Shown here: positions 8,174 to 16,409 of the stretch, one piece after another
Numbering within the stretch: the first letter of the stretch is position 1
Layout: every line of letters starts with the position of its first letter
Translations under genes and position numbers: made by a program
The notes under the pieces: model-generated
The model's input: only the letters and a program-made list of their open reading frames with translations
The model's database searches: none
Told to the model about the DNA's origin: nothing
Source of the DNA: JAFRXK01 sp045603305
GTDB taxonomy: Bacteria > Bacillota > Clostridia > Lachnospirales > Lachnospiraceae
Assembly (NCBI GenBank): GCA_045603305.1
Contig: JAZULV010000002.1
Span: 1-24,628, forward strand
Direction of reading: 5' to 3'
DNA: 24,628 bases

Positions 8174-8204
8174 AACTGCTGCCAATTTACCGGCGGCAGT
8201 TTTT
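8174..8204 (+). terminator. Intrinsic terminator after lysC
   Basis: AACTGCTGCC (8174-8183) pairs with GGCGGCAGTT (8192-8201), with one G-U pair, followed by TTTTT at 8200-8204. It ends the hom-lysC segment. Confidence 0.85.
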
Positions 8205-8306
8205 GTCTTACAAAGTGTACATAAAAAATACTTGCTGACAAATTTTCTTGTTTAAAATAGTACTACCATTTTTAGTTATTTATGATAGAATTATAAATTA
8301 TATGCA

Positions 8307-8386
8307 TGTATAAATATCTATATCGCGCAAGCTTAAGCTCCGGCTACGCCCGCGATGAGCTTGCCTGTGATATAGATATTTATACA
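8307..8386. repeat. Long imperfect palindrome between lysC and tex
   Basis: TGTATAAATATCTATATC (8307-8324) is perfectly complementary to 8369-8386. Inside it, GCAAGCT (8327-8333) pairs with AGCTTGC (8358-8364). The GC-rich loop (8334-8357, containing CCGGCTACGCCCGCG) contrasts with the AT-rich arms. The element is about 80 bases, has no T tract, and lies in a 338-base gene-free gap. It looks like a REP or MITE-type element or a structured leader, not a terminator. A 65-codon open frame passes through it but has no coding character. Confidence 0.75.
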
Positions 8387-8489
8387 ACCAGAGAATATTG
8401 TTGGAATAAAAGCAAGTTGGACTTTTGGTCATGCATTTGTAGTGGTTATACAATTAATACAGGCTTGCGTATGAAAGATGGAGGATTTT

Positions 8490-10634
8490 ATGGATATTAT
8501 TGAAGTGCTTTACAAAGAACTTGGTGTTAAGAGAAGTCAGGTAGAGGCAGCAGTCTCACTTATTGATGAGGGAAATACTATTCCTTTTATTGCTCGTTAT
8601 AGAAAAGATGCAACGGGCTCACTGAATGATGAGGTGCTTAGAAACCTTGATGAGAGGTTAAAATATCTTAGAAACCTTGAGGATAAAAAGGCCCAGGTTA
8701 TTTCTTCTATTGAAGAACAGGGTGCTCTTACTGACGAATTAAAGAAACAGATTGAAGAGGCTATGACTATGGTTGCAGTGGACGACCTTTACCGTCCATA
8801 CAGACCGAAGAGAAGAACCAGAGCTATTATTGCGAAGGAGAAGGGCTTAGAGCCACTGGCAGATTTAATTATGCTCCAGATGGTAACTGAGCCGTTAGAG
8901 AATCTTGCTAAGGAGTATATTTCAGAGGAGAAGGGTGTTGCCGATGAGAATGAGGCAATTGCCGGTGCCATGGATATAATTGCTGAGCGTATTTCTGATG
9001 ATGCAGACTACAGAACATATATAAGAGATATTACTTTCAAGAAGGGTAATATTAAGTCTGTGGCAAAGGAAGAAGTACAGTCAGTTTATGATATGTACTA
9101 CGATTATCAGGAGCCTGTTAAGAAGGCTGCCGGACATCGTGTGCTGGCACTTAACCGTGGTGAGAACGAGAAGATTCTTACAGTTACAATAGAAGCTCCG
9201 GAAGAGGATATCATCAGATATCTTGAGAAGAAGACTATTGTAAATGATAATAAATATACAAGACCTGTTATTGAAGAAGCCATTGCTGACAGTTACAAGA
9301 GACTTATTGCGCCATCTATCGAGAGAGAAGTTAGAAATGAACTTACCGAGATGGCAGAGGATGGTGCTATTAAGGTGTTCGGCAAGAACCTGCACCAGCT
9401 TCTTATGCAGCCACCTATCACTAACAGGGTTGTTTTAGGCTGGGACCCGGCATTTAGAACCGGATGTAAGCTGGCAGTAGTTGATGCTACCGGCAAGGTG
9501 CTTGATACAGTGGTTATTTTTCCTACAGCACCGCAGAACAAGGTGGAAGAATCAAAGGTTATTTTAAAGAAGTTAATTAAGAAGTATGGTATCACACTTA
9601 TTTCAGTTGGTAATGGTACTGCTTCCCGTGAGTCAGAGCAGATTATCGTTGAGCTTATCAAGGAAATCGGCGGCAATGTCCAGTATGTCATTGTAAATGA
9701 AGCCGGTGCTTCAGTTTATTCAGCCAGCAAGCTTGCTACTGAGGAGTTCCCTAAGTTTGATGTGGGACAGAGAAGTGCGGTATCAATTGCAAGAAGATTG
9801 CAGGACCCGCTTGCTGAGCTTGTAAAGATTGATCCGAAGTCTATCGGTGTAGGCCAGTATCAGCACGATATGAACCAGAAGAAGCTGGGAGAATCCTTAA
9901 ACGGTGTGGTTGAAGACTGCGTTAATAAAGTCGGTGTAGATTTAAATACTGCATCAGCTTCACTTCTTGAATATATTTCAGGTATCAGCAAGGCAGTTGC
10001 CAAGAATATTGTAGCTTACCGTGAAGAGAATGGCAGATTTACCGACAGAAAAGAATTATTAAAGGTTGCGAAGCTTGGACCGAAGGCATACGAGCAGTGT
10101 GCCGGATTTATGAGAATATATGAAGGAAAGAATCCTTTGGATACTTCTGCTGTACACCCTGAGAGTTATGATGCAGTTTACAAGCTTTTAGACAAGCTTA
10201 ACGTTACTGCTGACGATATGTTAAATGGCGGTATGAAGGGTATTTCAAAGAAGGTAACTGATGTGAAGAAGCTTGCTGCAGAGCTTGGCATCGGTGAGAT
10301 AACTCTTACAGATATACTTAATGAGTTAGAGAAGCCTGCAAGAGATCCACGTTCAGACATGCCTGCACCGGTGCTTAGAACCGATGTTTTAGACATGAAG
10401 GATTTAAAGCCGGGTATGATATTAAAGGGAACTGTTCGTAATGTTATTGACTTCGGCGTGTTCGTAGATATCGGTGTTCATCAGGACGGTCTGGTGCATA
10501 TTTCCCAGATAACCGAGAGATTTATCAAGCATCCGTTAGATGCAGTAAGTGTAGGAGATGTAGTTGAGGTTCAGGTTATGAGTGTCGACATTGACAGAAA
10601 GCGTATCCAGCTTACCATGAAGATAAATAAGTAA
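8490..10634 (+). CDS. tex: Tex family RNA-binding transcription accessory protein
   Basis: ATG 8490 is preferred because GGAGG lies at 8480-8484; an in-frame ATG at 8478 overlaps that site. The 714-residue product has the Tex layout: an N-terminal helical domain (TIPFIARYRKDATGSLNDE), a YqgF/RNase H-like domain (about 320-450: VVLGWDPAFRTGCKLAVVDA, ISVGNGTASRESEQII), helix-hairpin-helix repeats (about 485-560: LNTASASLLEYISGISKAVA) and a C-terminal S1 domain (about 640-712: KPGMILKGTVRNVIDFGVFV). Tex binds nucleic acid and is linked to transcription and stress fitness; its exact role is unsettled. It is the first gene of a run continuing through the tsa genes. Confidence 0.95.
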   Translation: MDIIEVLYKELGVKRSQVEAAVSLIDEGNTIPFIARYRKDATGSLNDEVLRNLDERLKYLRNLEDKKAQVISSIEEQGALTDELKKQIEEAMTMVAVDDLYRPYRPKRRTRAIIAKEKGLEPLADLIMLQMVTEPLENLAKEYISEEKGVADENEAIAGAMDIIAERISDDADYRTYIRDITFKKGNIKSVAKEEVQSVYDMYYDYQEPVKKAAGHRVLALNRGENEKILTVTIEAPEEDIIRYLEKKTIVNDNKYTRPVIEEAIADSYKRLIAPSIEREVRNELTEMAEDGAIKVFGKNLHQLLMQPPITNRVVLGWDPAFRTGCKLAVVDATGKVLDTVVIFPTAPQNKVEESKVILKKLIKKYGITLISVGNGTASRESEQIIVELIKEIGGNVQYVIVNEAGASVYSASKLATEEFPKFDVGQRSAVSIARRLQDPLAELVKIDPKSIGVGQYQHDMNQKKLGESLNGVVEDCVNKVGVDLNTASASLLEYISGISKAVAKNIVAYREENGRFTDRKELLKVAKLGPKAYEQCAGFMRIYEGKNPLDTSAVHPESYDAVYKLLDKLNVTADDMLNGGMKGISKKVTDVKKLAAELGIGEITLTDILNELEKPARDPRSDMPAPVLRTDVLDMKDLKPGMILKGTVRNVIDFGVFVDIGVHQDGLVHISQITERFIKHPLDAVSVGDVVEVQVMSVDIDRKRIQLTMKINK

Positions 10635-10682
10635 ACTGTTTTACAGTGTATATACAGTTGTAATATTGTTTGGAGGCAGTGA

Positions 10683-11207
10683 ATGAAAGAAAGAATTAGA
10701 ATAAAAGTAAAGACAGGCTTAAAGGATTTGTATACATTTATGCTGTATCATAATTACACAAGTTTTAATGGTCTGTTTGGTCTGGCGTGTGGTATTGCAT
10801 GTCTTATTGCCGGATTAGGCTTCCCTGAGCGACTGGGTTCAGTGTTTCTTATTGCAGATATATTAGGTGTATGGTATACGGTAGGTACACCATTTCTACT
10901 CTATACAAAGGCGATAAAACAGACTAAGAGAAGTATTGTGTTTAAGAATGATATTATATACTTTATGGACTCATCAGGCTTTACGGTAAAGGTAGCTCAG
11001 GAGTCAGTTCGTGCTGAGTGGTCAGAGGTAACTAAGGTAGTTGCGGTATTCGGAAGAATTTATATTTACATGGGAAGAAATAATGCTCATATACTGCCGA
11101 TAGACCAGTTAGATACCCAGCTTGATGAAGTAGTGGCTCTTATAAAGGCTTCTGTAGATCAGAAAAAAATAAAAGGAAAGATTTTTAAAGATGGTAAGAA
11201 TAACTAA
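10683..11207 (+). CDS. YcxB-like membrane protein
   Basis: The 174-residue product has two adjacent hydrophobic segments (about 29-48, FNGLFGLACGIACLIAGL, and 52-74, LGSVFLIADILGVWYTVGTP). A soluble C-terminal domain follows (IVFKNDIIYFMDSSGFTVKV, YIYMGRNNAHILPI), resembling the YcxB-like fold with its PH-like C-terminal part. GGAGG lies at 10671-10675. Its 3' end overlaps the tsaE start by 17 bases, so the two are translationally linked. Function is unknown; the family call rests on topology and the FKNDIIYF segment. Confidence 0.65.
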   Translation: MKERIRIKVKTGLKDLYTFMLYHNYTSFNGLFGLACGIACLIAGLGFPERLGSVFLIADILGVWYTVGTPFLLYTKAIKQTKRSIVFKNDIIYFMDSSGFTVKVAQESVRAEWSEVTKVVAVFGRIYIYMGRNNAHILPIDQLDTQLDEVVALIKASVDQKKIKGKIFKDGKNN

Positions 11208-11613
11208 TAGTCCTGAGCAAACTTACGAGTTTGGTTTCTCATTGGCAAAAGAAGCGAAGCCGGGAGATATCATATGTCTTGATGGAGATTTAGGTGTGGG
11301 TAAGACTGTATTTACCCAGGGGTTCGCTGCCGGACTTGGAATTGACGGACCGGTGAACAGCCCGACCTTTACCATATTGCAGATATATGATGAAGGAAAG
11401 CTGCCGCTGTATCATTTTGATGTGTACAGAATTGGCAGTTCTGACGAGATGGACGAGCTTGGCTACGAGGAGTATTTCTTTGGAGATGGAGTTTGTCTGA
11501 TAGAGTGGTCAACTATTATCAGTGACATAATTCCTGATGAGGCAAAACGTGTCGTTATCGAAAAGGATTTAGAGCAGGGTTTTGATTACAGGAAGATAAC
11601 CTGTTCGTGGTAA
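11191..11613 (+). CDS. tsaE: tRNA t6A biosynthesis ATPase TsaE
   Basis: TsaE is the ATPase that drives the TsaBDE complex making N6-threonylcarbamoyladenosine at position 37 of ANN-decoding tRNAs. The 140-residue product has the Walker A motif GDLGVGKT, the family segment NSPTFTILQIYD, and YHFDVYRIGSSDEMDELGYE, followed by LIEWSTII. Length is normal. The start overlaps the end of the YcxB-like gene, with AAGGAAAG at 11173-11180. tsaB follows 39 bases later and tsaD is about 2.6 kb downstream, so all three complex members lie on the same strand here. Confidence 0.95.
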   Translation: MVRITNSPEQTYEFGFSLAKEAKPGDIICLDGDLGVGKTVFTQGFAAGLGIDGPVNSPTFTILQIYDEGKLPLYHFDVYRIGSSDEMDELGYEEYFFGDGVCLIEWSTIISDIIPDEAKRVVIEKDLEQGFDYRKITCSW

Positions 11614-11652
11614 GAACTAAGATTTGTGTTTAAGAAAACATTGAGGAATAAT

Positions 11653-12369
11653 ATGAAGATATTAGGAATTGAAAGTGCATCTTTAGTGGCATCGGTGGCA
11701 ATTGTTGAGGATGAGAGTCTTTTGGCAGAGTACAGTGTAAATCATAAAAAGACCCATTCACAGACTTTACTGCCTATGATTGATGAAATTGTTAAAATGA
11801 CAGAGACTGATTTGAATACGTTAGATGCAATCGCTATATCCGGAGGTCCGGGTTCATTTACCGGCCTTAGAATTGGCTCAGCAACTGCCAAGGGACTGGG
11901 CCTTGCTCTTAACATACCCATTGTGCATGTTCCTACTGTGGATGCCATGGCCTATGTGATGTATGGATATGACGGATTAATCTGCCCTATTCTTGATGCC
12001 AAGAGAGGTCAGGTCTATGGCGGACTTTATCATTTTAAGAATGAATTTGAAGTTGTTAAACCTCAGTGTGCCATAGATTTGAAAGAGTTTATTGAAGAGA
12101 TAAATTTTTTGGGAGAGCCGGTGGTTTTCTTAGGTGACGGTGTGCCGGTGGGTAAAACTATTATAGAAGAGAACATAAAGGTTCCGTACAAATTTGCTCC
12201 GGCGCATGTGAACAGACAGAGAGGTGCTGCTGTGGCACTTCTTGGTCAGAAGTATTTTGCTTTAGGCAATGTAACTGATGCCGGTGACGAGGCACCGGAA
12301 TACTTAAGAGTATCCCAGGCAGAGCGTGAGATGGCAGAGAAGAAGTTAAAGGCTGCTGAGAATTTATGA
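11653..12369 (+). CDS. tsaB: tRNA t6A biosynthesis protein TsaB
   Basis: ATG 11653 with GAGG at 11643-11646 is preferred over an upstream GTG at 11626; it gives 238 residues, normal for TsaB. TsaB is an inactive ASKHA-fold paralogue of TsaD that dimerises with it. Visible motifs are MKILGIESASLVASVAIVED, the hallmark ISGGPGSFTGLRIG, and LDAKRGQVYGGLYHF. The stop overlaps the rimI start by the ATGA arrangement, which indicates coupling. Confidence 0.94.
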   Translation: MKILGIESASLVASVAIVEDESLLAEYSVNHKKTHSQTLLPMIDEIVKMTETDLNTLDAIAISGGPGSFTGLRIGSATAKGLGLALNIPIVHVPTVDAMAYVMYGYDGLICPILDAKRGQVYGGLYHFKNEFEVVKPQCAIDLKEFIEEINFLGEPVVFLGDGVPVGKTIIEENIKVPYKFAPAHVNRQRGAAVALLGQKYFALGNVTDAGDEAPEYLRVSQAEREMAEKKLKAAENL

Positions 12370-12803
12370 TAATAAGAAGAATGACCGACAGCGATATCGA
12401 AAGAGTTGCTGATATTGAAAAGAATTTATTTGGTGTACCCTGGTCTAAGGAGACTATAGAAGACTGTCTGGCTAACAGGCTTTATTACTGTTTTGTAGCA
12501 GAGACGGATGGGCAGATTGCCGGCTATATTTTGTTGATGACAGTTGCCGGAGAGATGGAGCTTTTGCGAATAGCCACAGCCAGGGCTTACCAGAGACAGG
12601 GACTGGCGGACAGTCTGATGAAGACTATGCTTAGTGAAGCAGATAAGCTTGATATTCAGGCAATAACCCTTGAGGTAAGAAGCCGAAATGAGGCGGCGAT
12701 AAGTCTTTATAATAAGTATGGTTTCATATCCGAGGGTATTAGAAAGAATTATTATCATAATCCGACAGATGACGCTGTGATTATGTGGAGAAGAAAGCAG
12801 TAA
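12366..12803 (+). CDS. rimI: Ribosomal protein S18-alanine N-acetyltransferase (RimI-type GNAT)
   Basis: The 145-residue GNAT-fold protein has the RimI start (RRMTDSDIERVADIEKNLF), the acetyl-CoA-binding segment IATARAYQRQGLADSLM (R/QxxGxG/A type) and a C-terminal LEVRSRNEAAISLYNKYGF. RimI acetylates the N-terminus of S18 in enterobacteria. The adjacency to tsaB is conserved in many Firmicutes, though substrate range may be broader. It begins inside the tsaB stop codon (ATGA), so it is coupled to it. Confidence 0.9.
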   Translation: MIIRRMTDSDIERVADIEKNLFGVPWSKETIEDCLANRLYYCFVAETDGQIAGYILLMTVAGEMELLRIATARAYQRQGLADSLMKTMLSEADKLDIQAITLEVRSRNEAAISLYNKYGFISEGIRKNYYHNPTDDAVIMWRRKQ

Positions 12804-12826
12804 TAATATAATGGCGGGTATTGCCA

Positions 12827-12856
12827 TTGTAAACAAAATAAGTGCTCATGTATAAT
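12827..12856 (+). promoter_or_regulatory. Candidate promoter after rimI
   Basis: TTGTAA (12827-12832) and a perfect TATAAT (12851-12856) are 18 bases apart. This would give a leader of about 110 bases to the zinc-ribbon gene and could also serve rnz and tsaD. Confidence 0.5.
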
Positions 12857-12971
12857 GTTTTTATCTGTTCAGAAAACCGGTGTTTGTAAAAAGAGGACTG
12901 TAAATTGTTTTTAGAGAAATTCTTATGCAAATTATCAGGCACTGAATCATATGTTAAAGGAAGGGATAAGC

Positions 12972-13199
12972 ATGAGAACATATAAAGAAACTATTGTATC
13001 AGTAAAAGATGAAGTGTTTTGCAATTGCTGCGGCAAGAAGATTGTAAATGGAGATTTTCTTGAGGTGGAGAAAAGCTGGGGCTTCTTTTCGTCAAAGGAC
13101 GGAGTGAAAGAAAGCTTTGAGCTTTGCGAAGCATGCTACGACAGCTTTGTGGATATATTTAAGATACCGCCGACAAGAGAGAGTAATATTGAATATTAA
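12972..13199 (+). CDS. Small zinc-ribbon-like hypothetical protein
   Basis: ATG 12972 is favoured by AAAGGAAGGG at 12956-12965, giving 75 residues. Two cysteine pairs are visible, FCNCCGKKI and LCEACYDSF, about 40 residues apart, consistent with a single treble-clef or zinc-ribbon metal site. Between them lies a hydrophilic stretch with SWGFFSSKDG. There are no membrane segments. I do not recognise a named family. It lies between rimI and rnz on the same strand, with its own promoter candidate, so a link to RNA metabolism is possible only by context. Confidence 0.75.
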   Translation: MRTYKETIVSVKDEVFCNCCGKKIVNGDFLEVEKSWGFFSSKDGVKESFELCEACYDSFVDIFKIPPTRESNIEY

Positions 13200-13266
13200 T
13201 GATACCAGGAGCATGTAGTGCGTAGCAATCCGTAGGTATCATGGGGTCAAAATACCTTTAGACCCC
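13200..13266. repeat. Two tandem hairpins between the zinc-ribbon gene and rnz
   Basis: TGATACC (13200-13206) and GGTATCA (13235-13241) bracket a 28-base centre. The second hairpin, GGGGTCAAAA (13243-13252) and TTTAGACCCC (13257-13266), has one mismatch and a TACC loop. Neither has a T tract. The arrangement fills almost the whole 98-base gap before rnz and resembles a dispersed intergenic repeat. Only one copy is visible in this window. Confidence 0.6.
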
Positions 13267-13297
13267 AACATCATATAATTTAGAAGTGAGGAAGATT

Positions 13298-14212
13298 ATG
13301 CTGGATGTTTGTCTGCTGGGAACCGGAGGGATGATGCCCCTTCCATATAGATGGCTCACCGCTCTTATGACAAGATGTGAGGGCAGTCATCTGTTAATTG
13401 ACTGTGGCGAGGGCACACAGATTGCGATAAAAGAAAAGGGCTGGAGTTTTAAGCAGATAGATACTATATGCTTTACTCATTACCATGCGGACCATATCAG
13501 CGGTCTGCCGGGTATACTGCTTACCATGGGCAACTCAGAGCGTACCGAGCCTGTGACACTTGTCGGACCGAAGGGGTTAGAGAGAGTTGTTAACTGTTTA
13601 AGGTCTATTGCGCCTGAGCTTCCTTTTGAACTTAAGTTTATAGAATTGAATGAGAGAGTTGAGGAGCTTAAAGTAGGCCCTTATTATATAACTGCTTTCA
13701 GGGTTAATCACAATGTTGTATGTTATGGTTATACCATCAGCCTTAAGAGAGCCGGAAAGTTCCAGTTGGACAAGGCTTTGGAGCAGGAGATTCCTCAGAG
13801 ATACTGGAGTTTGCTTCAGAAGGGGCAGGTGATTACTGACGGTGATAAGGTGTATACTCCTGATATGGTTATGGGAGCAGAGAGAAAAGGACTTAAAGTT
13901 ACCTACTGTACTGATTCCAGACCGGTGCCGGTGATAGCAGAGCAGGCGGCAGGAGCCGATATATTTATCTGCGAAGGCATGTATGGCGAAAAGGGCATGG
14001 AAGATAAGGCTAAGGATAAAAAGCATATGACCTTTTATGAGGCAGCAGGTCTTGCACAGACAGCCGAGGTAAATGAGTTGTGGCTTACACATTTTAGTCC
14101 GTCTCTTAACTATCCTGATGAATATATTAAGGAAGTCAGAAAGATATTTAAAAATACTTACGCCGGTAAAGACGGCCAGTCCGTGGAATTAAGATTTTCT
14201 GAGGAAGAATAG
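13298..14212 (+). CDS. rnz: Ribonuclease Z (metallo-beta-lactamase fold)
   Basis: RNase Z cuts tRNA precursors after the discriminator base. The ATG at 13298 follows GTGAGG and gives 304 residues. The metal-binding motif HYHADHISGLPG is clear, with further ligands expected in the FRVNHNVVCYGYTI, TDSRP and LTHFSPS segments. Length is typical of the short bacterial form. The tRNA genes at 23546-24079 lack encoded CCA, which is exactly the substrate type that needs this enzyme. The neighbouring tsaD and tsaB fit a tRNA-maturation cluster. The broader MBL family includes other hydrolases, but the N-terminal LDVCLLGTGGMMPLPYRWLT and the overall layout favour RNase Z. Confidence 0.85.
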   Translation: MLDVCLLGTGGMMPLPYRWLTALMTRCEGSHLLIDCGEGTQIAIKEKGWSFKQIDTICFTHYHADHISGLPGILLTMGNSERTEPVTLVGPKGLERVVNCLRSIAPELPFELKFIELNERVEELKVGPYYITAFRVNHNVVCYGYTISLKRAGKFQLDKALEQEIPQRYWSLLQKGQVITDGDKVYTPDMVMGAERKGLKVTYCTDSRPVPVIAEQAAGADIFICEGMYGEKGMEDKAKDKKHMTFYEAAGLAQTAEVNELWLTHFSPSLNYPDEYIKEVRKIFKNTYAGKDGQSVELRFSEEE

Positions 14213-14260
14213 CCGGTAAGAAAAATAGCGGTGAGGATACCGCGAAAGGAAAGAATAGAT

Positions 14261-15298
14261 ATGGGTGAGGTTCATTCAGATAAGGATATATTAATACTTG
14301 CAATCGAAAGCTCCTGTGACGAGACAGCGGCAGCAGTAGTTAAGAATGGCAGGGAGATGCTTTCAAACGTTATTTCCTCCCAGATAAAGCTGCATACTCT
14401 TTATGGTGGAGTAGTGCCGGAGATTGCATCAAGAAAGCATATCGAGAAGATTAATCAGGTAATAGAGGAAGCTCTTAAAGAGGCAGAGGTTACGCTTGAT
14501 GATATTGATGCCATAGGTGTAACTTATGGTCCGGGACTTGTGGGTGCACTGCTTGTAGGTGTGTCTGCGGCGAAGGCAATAGCATTTGCGAAGAACAAAC
14601 CGCTTATCGGAGTTCATCATATTGAAGGTCATGTAAGTGCCAATTTTATAGAACATAAGGATTTGAAACCACCATTTCTCTGTCTTATAGTGTCCGGAGG
14701 ACATACCCACCTTGTTATGATGGAGGACTACGGTAAGTTTAAGATTATAGGCAGAACAAGAGACGATGCGGCAGGAGAGGCTTTTGATAAGGTGGCTAGA
14801 GCGATTGGACTTGGTTATCCGGGCGGACCTAAGATTGATAAGGCTGCTAAGGAAGGCAACCCTCATGCCATGGAGTTTCCTAGAGCCCATGTGGCAGATT
14901 CACCTTATGATTTCAGTTTCAGTGGTCTTAAGTCAGCGGTGCTGAATTATATTAACCATGCTAAGATGCTTGGAGAAGAGATATCTGTGCCGGATATTGC
15001 AGCATCCTTTCAGAATGCAGTAGTTGATGTGCTGGTAGAACACAGTATGCTTGCGGCAAAGGAATATGGCGTGGACAAGATTGTTATGGCTGGAGGCGTT
15101 GCTTCTAATTCTGCACTTCGTGAGGGTATGAGAAAAGCCTGTGAGGAGAATAACCTTGAATTTTATTATCCTTCACCGGTTCTCTGCACCGACAATGCGG
15201 CAATGATAGGTGCGGCGGCATATTATGAGTATATGAATGGAACAAGACATAGCTGGGATTTGAATGCAGTGCCTAATTTGAAACTGGGCGAAAGATAA
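14261..15298 (+). CDS. tsaD: tRNA t6A transferase TsaD
   Basis: TsaD transfers the threonylcarbamoyl group to A37 of tRNA. ATG 14261 is preferred (AAGGAAAG just upstream) over a GTG at 14231 and gives 345 residues, standard for the family. Visible motifs are AIESSCDETAAAVV, YGPGLVGALLVG, the metal ligands in HHIEGHVSANF, VSGGHTHLV, GYPGGPKIDKAA, MAGGVASNSALREG and the C-terminal TDNAAMIGAAAYY. It completes the TsaB-TsaD-TsaE set in this window. TsaC, which makes the threonylcarbamoyl-AMP substrate, is not here. Confidence 0.96.
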   Translation: MGEVHSDKDILILAIESSCDETAAAVVKNGREMLSNVISSQIKLHTLYGGVVPEIASRKHIEKINQVIEEALKEAEVTLDDIDAIGVTYGPGLVGALLVGVSAAKAIAFAKNKPLIGVHHIEGHVSANFIEHKDLKPPFLCLIVSGGHTHLVMMEDYGKFKIIGRTRDDAAGEAFDKVARAIGLGYPGGPKIDKAAKEGNPHAMEFPRAHVADSPYDFSFSGLKSAVLNYINHAKMLGEEISVPDIAASFQNAVVDVLVEHSMLAAKEYGVDKIVMAGGVASNSALREGMRKACEENNLEFYYPSPVLCTDNAAMIGAAAYYEYMNGTRHSWDLNAVPNLKLGER

Positions 15299-15371
15299 AG
15301 TGTATTTATTGTGATTAATATTTTGCAACTTGTATATTTATTTTAAGTGCACGATAGATGTGGAGATTTTT

Positions 15372-16073
15372 ATGGCAGATACAAAAGTAACAGCGATTGT
15401 TCTGGCGGCAGGCCAGGGTAAGCGAATGAACAGTAATATACAGAAGCAGTTTATGCTGATTAATGAGCTTCCGGTTCTTTATTATCCGTTAAAGGCCTTT
15501 GAGGACAGCAGTGTGGACGAAATTATAGTTGTAACCGGCGAGGCAGAGATTGAATACTGTAAATCAGAGATTGTAGAGAAGTATGGTTTTTCAAAGGTTA
15601 AGGCAGTGGTTGCCGGAGGCAAGGAACGCTACGATTCGGTATATAATGGACTCAAAGCCTCTAAGTGTGACTATGTGCTTATACATGATGGAGCCAGACC
15701 ATTAATTAATGCAGATATAATTGAAAGAACTATAGCTGCTGTTAAGGAGTATGATGCCTGCACAGTAGGTATGCCGGTTAAGGATACTATAAAGATATCC
15801 GATGAGAATGATATGGTAGTAAGTACACCATCGAGAAAATATGTGTGGCAGATTCAGACACCGCAGGCATTTAAGTATGAACTTATTATGGAGGCTCATG
15901 AAAAGCGTCGCAGCGGTCAGGTTGAGAATGCCAATGTGACTGACGATTCCATGCTTGTTGAAGAACTGATGCATCATTCGGTAAAGCTTGTTAGCGGAAG
16001 CTATTCCAATATGAAAGTCACAACACCGGAAGATATATTTATTGCTGAGATTTTGTTAAAGAATGAAGCATAG
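15372..16073 (+). CDS. ispD: 2-C-methyl-D-erythritol 4-phosphate cytidylyltransferase
   Basis: IspD makes CDP-methylerythritol in the MEP pathway of isoprenoid synthesis. ATG 15372 has TGGAG at 15361-15365 and gives 233 residues, the normal length; an upstream in-frame start at 15330 adds a non-conserved extension. Motifs are AIVLAAGQGKRM (CTP-binding), IHDGARPLI, ATP-free acceptor segment TDDSMLVEEL and KVTTPEDIFIAE. It is separated from tsaD by 73 bases and shows no metabolic link to its neighbours. TarI/IspD paralogues exist, but no ribitol-specific context is seen. Confidence 0.93.
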   Translation: MADTKVTAIVLAAGQGKRMNSNIQKQFMLINELPVLYYPLKAFEDSSVDEIIVVTGEAEIEYCKSEIVEKYGFSKVKAVVAGGKERYDSVYNGLKASKCDYVLIHDGARPLINADIIERTIAAVKEYDACTVGMPVKDTIKISDENDMVVSTPSRKYVWQIQTPQAFKYELIMEAHEKRRSGQVENANVTDDSMLVEELMHHSVKLVSGSYSNMKVTTPEDIFIAEILLKNEA

Positions 16074-16137
16074 ATTAGCAGGGGAACATTGCTCGTAACG
16101 TTGGTATAAATTACTTTAAATGACGGTTAATATTTTG

Positions 16138-16166
16138 TTGACAAAATAAAATAGCTTTGATAAAAT
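16138..16166 (+). promoter_or_regulatory. Promoter of the aspS-gat operon
   Basis: A consensus TTGACA (16138-16143) and TAAAAT (16161-16166) with a 17-base spacer lie just upstream of the T-box leader. The predicted transcript start is near 16173. Confidence 0.75.
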
Positions 16167-16169
16167 CAA

Positions 16170-16384
16170 AATCGGAGACTCGGCTTTTATGGAAAGTCTG
16201 TCAGGGAGAATACGTCGAAGACTGAAAGCGTATTTGAGATGAGTAGTAAGTTTGGGAACACTCCGGTAGTTATAAAACTTAATAATTAAAAGAGGATACA
16301 TTTTGTATCAATGCGGGTGGCACCGCGGGTCAAATTTTAGTTTGCTCGTCCCGGGAATATTAATAATATTCTCGGGATTTTTTT
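16170..16384 (+). promoter_or_regulatory. T-box riboswitch leader of aspS-gatC
   Basis: A T-box sequence, GCGGGTGGCACCGCGG (16313-16328), is unmistakable. The four bases TGGC (16318-16321) would pair with GCCA, matching a tRNA with discriminator G, which tRNA-Asp and tRNA-Asn have. The antiterminator is followed by the terminator at 16350-16384. The upstream part is short and I could not draw a canonical Stem I. AATACG (16209-16214) pairs with CGTATT (16229-16234) and encloses GAC (16220-16222), a candidate Asp specifier. AAC at 16257-16259 in GGGAACACTCC is a second candidate, for Asn. The element should raise expression of the operon when the cognate tRNA is uncharged. Confidence 0.85.
16350..16384 (+). 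terminator. T-box regulated intrinsic terminator
   Basis: CCCGGGAATATT (16350-16361) pairs with AATATTCTCGGG (16365-16376), 12 base pairs with one G-U, followed by a T run to 16384. It lies between the T-box sequence and the aspS start. Confidence 0.9.
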
Positions 16385-16409
16385 ATTTTTTATCATAGGA
16401 GGTTTTGTT

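Noticed and set aside
8306..8503. 65-codon open frame through the long palindrome before tex
   Set aside because: It is created by the inverted repeat, has no ribosome-binding site and no protein-like composition, and overlaps the tex start.
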